DNA from: DAIOFH01 sp036745875
GTDB lineage: Bacteria > Planctomycetota > SZUA-567
Assembly: GCA_036745875.1 (NCBI GenBank)
Contig: DAIOFH010000176.1
Span: forward strand, 1 to 6,123
Direction: 5' to 3'
DNA length: 6,123 nucleotides
Shown: in pieces, positions 4,562-6,123 of the stretch
Numbering within the stretch: position 1 is the first letter of the stretch
Layout: the number at the start of each line of letters is the position of its first letter
The notes under the pieces: generated by a model
Seen by the model: only the letters and a program-made list of their open reading frames with translations
Databases searched by the model: none
What the model was told of the DNA's origin: nothing
Translations under genes and position numbers: made by a program

Positions 4562-6010
4562 ATGAAATTTATGCGTTTGGCCATGTGCGTGGCCGCTTTC
4601 GCCGTTATCGGCAAAGTCGCGTTGTCCGAGGATGTTGATGTTCGCGCCCTGCAGGCGAAGCTGGCGGCTCAGGAAGCCCGTCTTGCCGATCTGCAGTCCC
4701 GCGTCAACTATAACGAAGCCAACGCGAATTATGCTGGCGCTCCCGAGGCTATCGTGAGCCTCAACAAGAACGCCTGCGTCACCATCGGTGGCAACCTGAA
4801 CACTCGTTACTTCTATCGTAACGCGAAGATCGACAGCATTGCAAACAACTGGGATGTTGCCGAATCTGGCAGTGGCGATGCCGCTGGTATCGATAATGAC
4901 AACTACATTCGTCGTGCCCGCGTCAACCAGAGTGATCTGGTCATCGCCGACGCGAAGGTCTACGTCCAGATCGACGTCAACGATTACTTTGACGCGTTCA
5001 TCCAGATGGATCTTCATAGCTCCAATGAAGCCAAATCTGACAACGCTGAAAAGTACTATGTTCGTTGGAAAAACGTCTGCAACAGCGGCTTCGGTGTCAA
5101 GGTTGGTCGTGATGCGCTTGTGTTCGGCGAAGATCAGGGTATGGGCATCCTCGGCTCCTACACCAAGAATGGTGACGGTGCATTTAAGGACGCACAGTGG
5201 GGTACCTACAGCTTCATGAACACTGGTTTCGAGGATGACGCCGGCGTTCAATATGCAGGTTTAGGTCGTCGTGGTTCCTTTGGCGGTGGTCTTCTCCCTC
5301 TTCACAACTACTGGGATCAGGGCCGCATCATTCAGGTTACCCCGTACTGGGAAGGTCTTGATGGCAAGCTGAAAATTGAAGCTTCCTTCTTCCAGGAAGA
5401 GGATAACTGGTCTTCCCGCTTTAACAACGGTAGTGATAGCCAGATCTACCTCGACGGCAATAAGTACAAGAACCGTAACTATGGCTTTGGCAGCATGAGC
5501 GCCCGTATTGGCTACATGCCCATCGAAGGTCTCAAGTTCAGCGCCAGCGTCGTCAACTTCTACGACAAGAACCCCAGTGACAGCTTCTGGGCCGTCACCA
5601 ACAATGATGGCTTCAAGAAGAACAACACAGCTGTCGACCTCGCCATCGCCTATCGTCCGGCTTTCTTCAACCGTTTGAACGTGTGGGCCCAGTTCATGCA
5701 CGGCTGGAATGTCAATCACCTTGACGATGTCGATGCCTGGACTCTCAGCTACGGTGCGTCGTTCGACCTCAACGAATCATGGTCCATCTTCGCACAGGGT
5801 GACTATCTCCGCTCGAGGGATACCTATGGCACGAACGATTTCAAGGACACCGCTTGGGCAGTCTACGGTGGTGTTAAGTACGTTCTTCCCTACGGCGTCA
5901 ACCTCGAAGCCGGCTGGAAACACGAACAGATCACCTGGAAGAGCAATGGCAACAAGCAGGCCAAGGGCAAGGGCGACACCGCCTACGTCCACCTCGGATT
6001 CGACTTCTAA
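4562..6010 (+). CDS. Outer-membrane porin with N-terminal coiled coil
   Basis: This is a 482-residue predicted outer-membrane beta-barrel, probably a general or sugar/anion porin. Residues 1-22 are a Sec signal peptide, with likely cleavage after A-L-S. Next comes a short coiled coil with an unbroken 3-4 heptad pattern (V27, L30, L34, Q37, L41, L44, V48), which in other porins trimerises or reaches toward the cell wall. From about 73 onward the sequence alternates polar and hydrophobic/aromatic residues in strand-sized blocks, with Gly/Asn/Asp-rich turns, and ends in F-D-F, the usual C-terminal phenylalanine signal for barrel assembly. A segment at 180-192 (K-V-G-R...F-G-x-D-Q) recalls porins of the alginate-export or carbohydrate-selective type, but I cannot assign the family firmly. 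The mature protein has only two cysteines visible in the N-terminal part, C72 and C173. Arg codons are mostly CGT and codon choice looks more biased than in the neighbouring genes, as expected for high expression. Two promoters, a strong ribosome site and a strong terminator make it a single-gene unit. Substrate unknown. Confidence 0.85.
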   Translation: MKFMRLAMCVAAFAVIGKVALSEDVDVRALQAKLAAQEARLADLQSRVNYNEANANYAGAPEAIVSLNKNACVTIGGNLNTRYFYRNAKIDSIANNWDVAESGSGDAAGIDNDNYIRRARVNQSDLVIADAKVYVQIDVNDYFDAFIQMDLHSSNEAKSDNAEKYYVRWKNVCNSGFGVKVGRDALVFGEDQGMGILGSYTKNGDGAFKDAQWGTYSFMNTGFEDDAGVQYAGLGRRGSFGGGLLPLHNYWDQGRIIQVTPYWEGLDGKLKIEASFFQEEDNWSSRFNNGSDSQIYLDGNKYKNRNYGFGSMSARIGYMPIEGLKFSASVVNFYDKNPSDSFWAVTNNDGFKKNNTAVDLAIAYRPAFFNRLNVWAQFMHGWNVNHLDDVDAWTLSYGASFDLNESWSIFAQGDYLRSRDTYGTNDFKDTAWAVYGGVKYVLPYGVNLEAGWKHEQITWKSNGNKQAKGKGDTAYVHLGFDF

Positions 6011-6048
6011 TCCAGGTCAAAATCCAAAAAAGCAGTTTGCAACAACTC

Positions 6049-6084
6049 AAAGGACCCGGTCGGAAGACCCGGTCCTTTTTATTA
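6049..6084 (+). terminator. Strong intrinsic terminator of the porin gene
   Basis: AAAGGACC (6049-6056) pairs with GGTCCTTT (6071-6078). Inside, after one C-C mismatch, GGTC (6058-6061) pairs with GACC (6066-6069) around a GGAA loop, a stable GNRA tetraloop. T-rich sequence follows directly. It starts 38 bases after the porin stop codon. Confidence 0.93.
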
Positions 6085-6123
6085 TTATCTGAAACACTCC
6101 CGAAGCGACTCAAAGCGCTGAAT

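Noticed and set aside
4509..4565. 18-codon leader peptide (GTG start) whose TGA overlaps the porin ATG
   Set aside because: There is no ribosome site before the GTG, and its run of three AGG codons is simply the porin ribosome binding site.
4487..5251. 254-residue open frame antisense to the porin
   Set aside because: It is Val/Asp/Ile-rich low-quality sequence opposite a well-supported porin, with no start signal; a further antisense frame at 5261-5719 has the same cause.
1..6123. CRISPR, defence island, transposon or prophage content
   Set aside because: No spaced repeats, transposase, integrase, terminal inverted repeats or nuclease/helicase genes are visible; the genes present are transport, envelope and an H-protein homologue.

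Overview
The window reads as chromosomal DNA from a Gram-negative (diderm) bacterium. It encodes an outer-membrane beta-barrel porin, a lipoprotein with a clear lipobox, and two periplasmic solute-binding proteins. Shine-Dalgarno sites are strong and AGG-rich. The porin layout (short N-terminal coiled coil, then a barrel with a K-V-G-R...F-G-x-D-Q segment) and the PotD types loosely recall the PVC group, perhaps Lentisphaerota. That placement is a weak inference from memory; no rRNA or other marker gene is present.

Layout. (1) Bases 133-2295, minus strand: two tandem paralogous PotD-type polyamine-binding proteins, 21 bases apart. They are probably one transcript running from a candidate promoter near 2375-2402 to a hairpin near 16-57. 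No ABC ATPase or permease gene is visible. (2) Bases 2296-2591: divergent intergenic region with a 15-bp palindrome and a nested pair of inverted repeats. (3) Bases 2592-3425, plus strand: a cysteine-rich lipoprotein of no family I recognise, followed by an intrinsic terminator at 3525-3570. (4) Bases 3696-4085, plus strand: a stand-alone glycine-cleavage H-protein homologue. (5) Bases 4086-4561: an AT-rich gap of 476 bases holding a hairpin and two tandem sigma70-like promoters. (6) Bases 4562-6010, plus strand: a coiled-coil porin with an excellent ribosome binding site and a strong terminator at 6049-6080.

The genes do not form one obvious pathway. The PotD pair suggests uptake or sensing of polyamines or related cations through a transporter encoded elsewhere, and the porin would let small solutes cross the outer membrane.

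The most notable observation is in the H-protein. It keeps the family motifs, including the Glu at -3 and Gly at +11 around the lipoyl site, but the lipoyl lysine itself is arginine (R66, codon CGT). The only lysine in the protein is K3. It therefore cannot be lipoylated at the usual place and probably does not serve as a normal glycine-cleavage shuttle. I saw no CRISPR array, tRNA, rRNA, insertion sequence or recognisable defence system.
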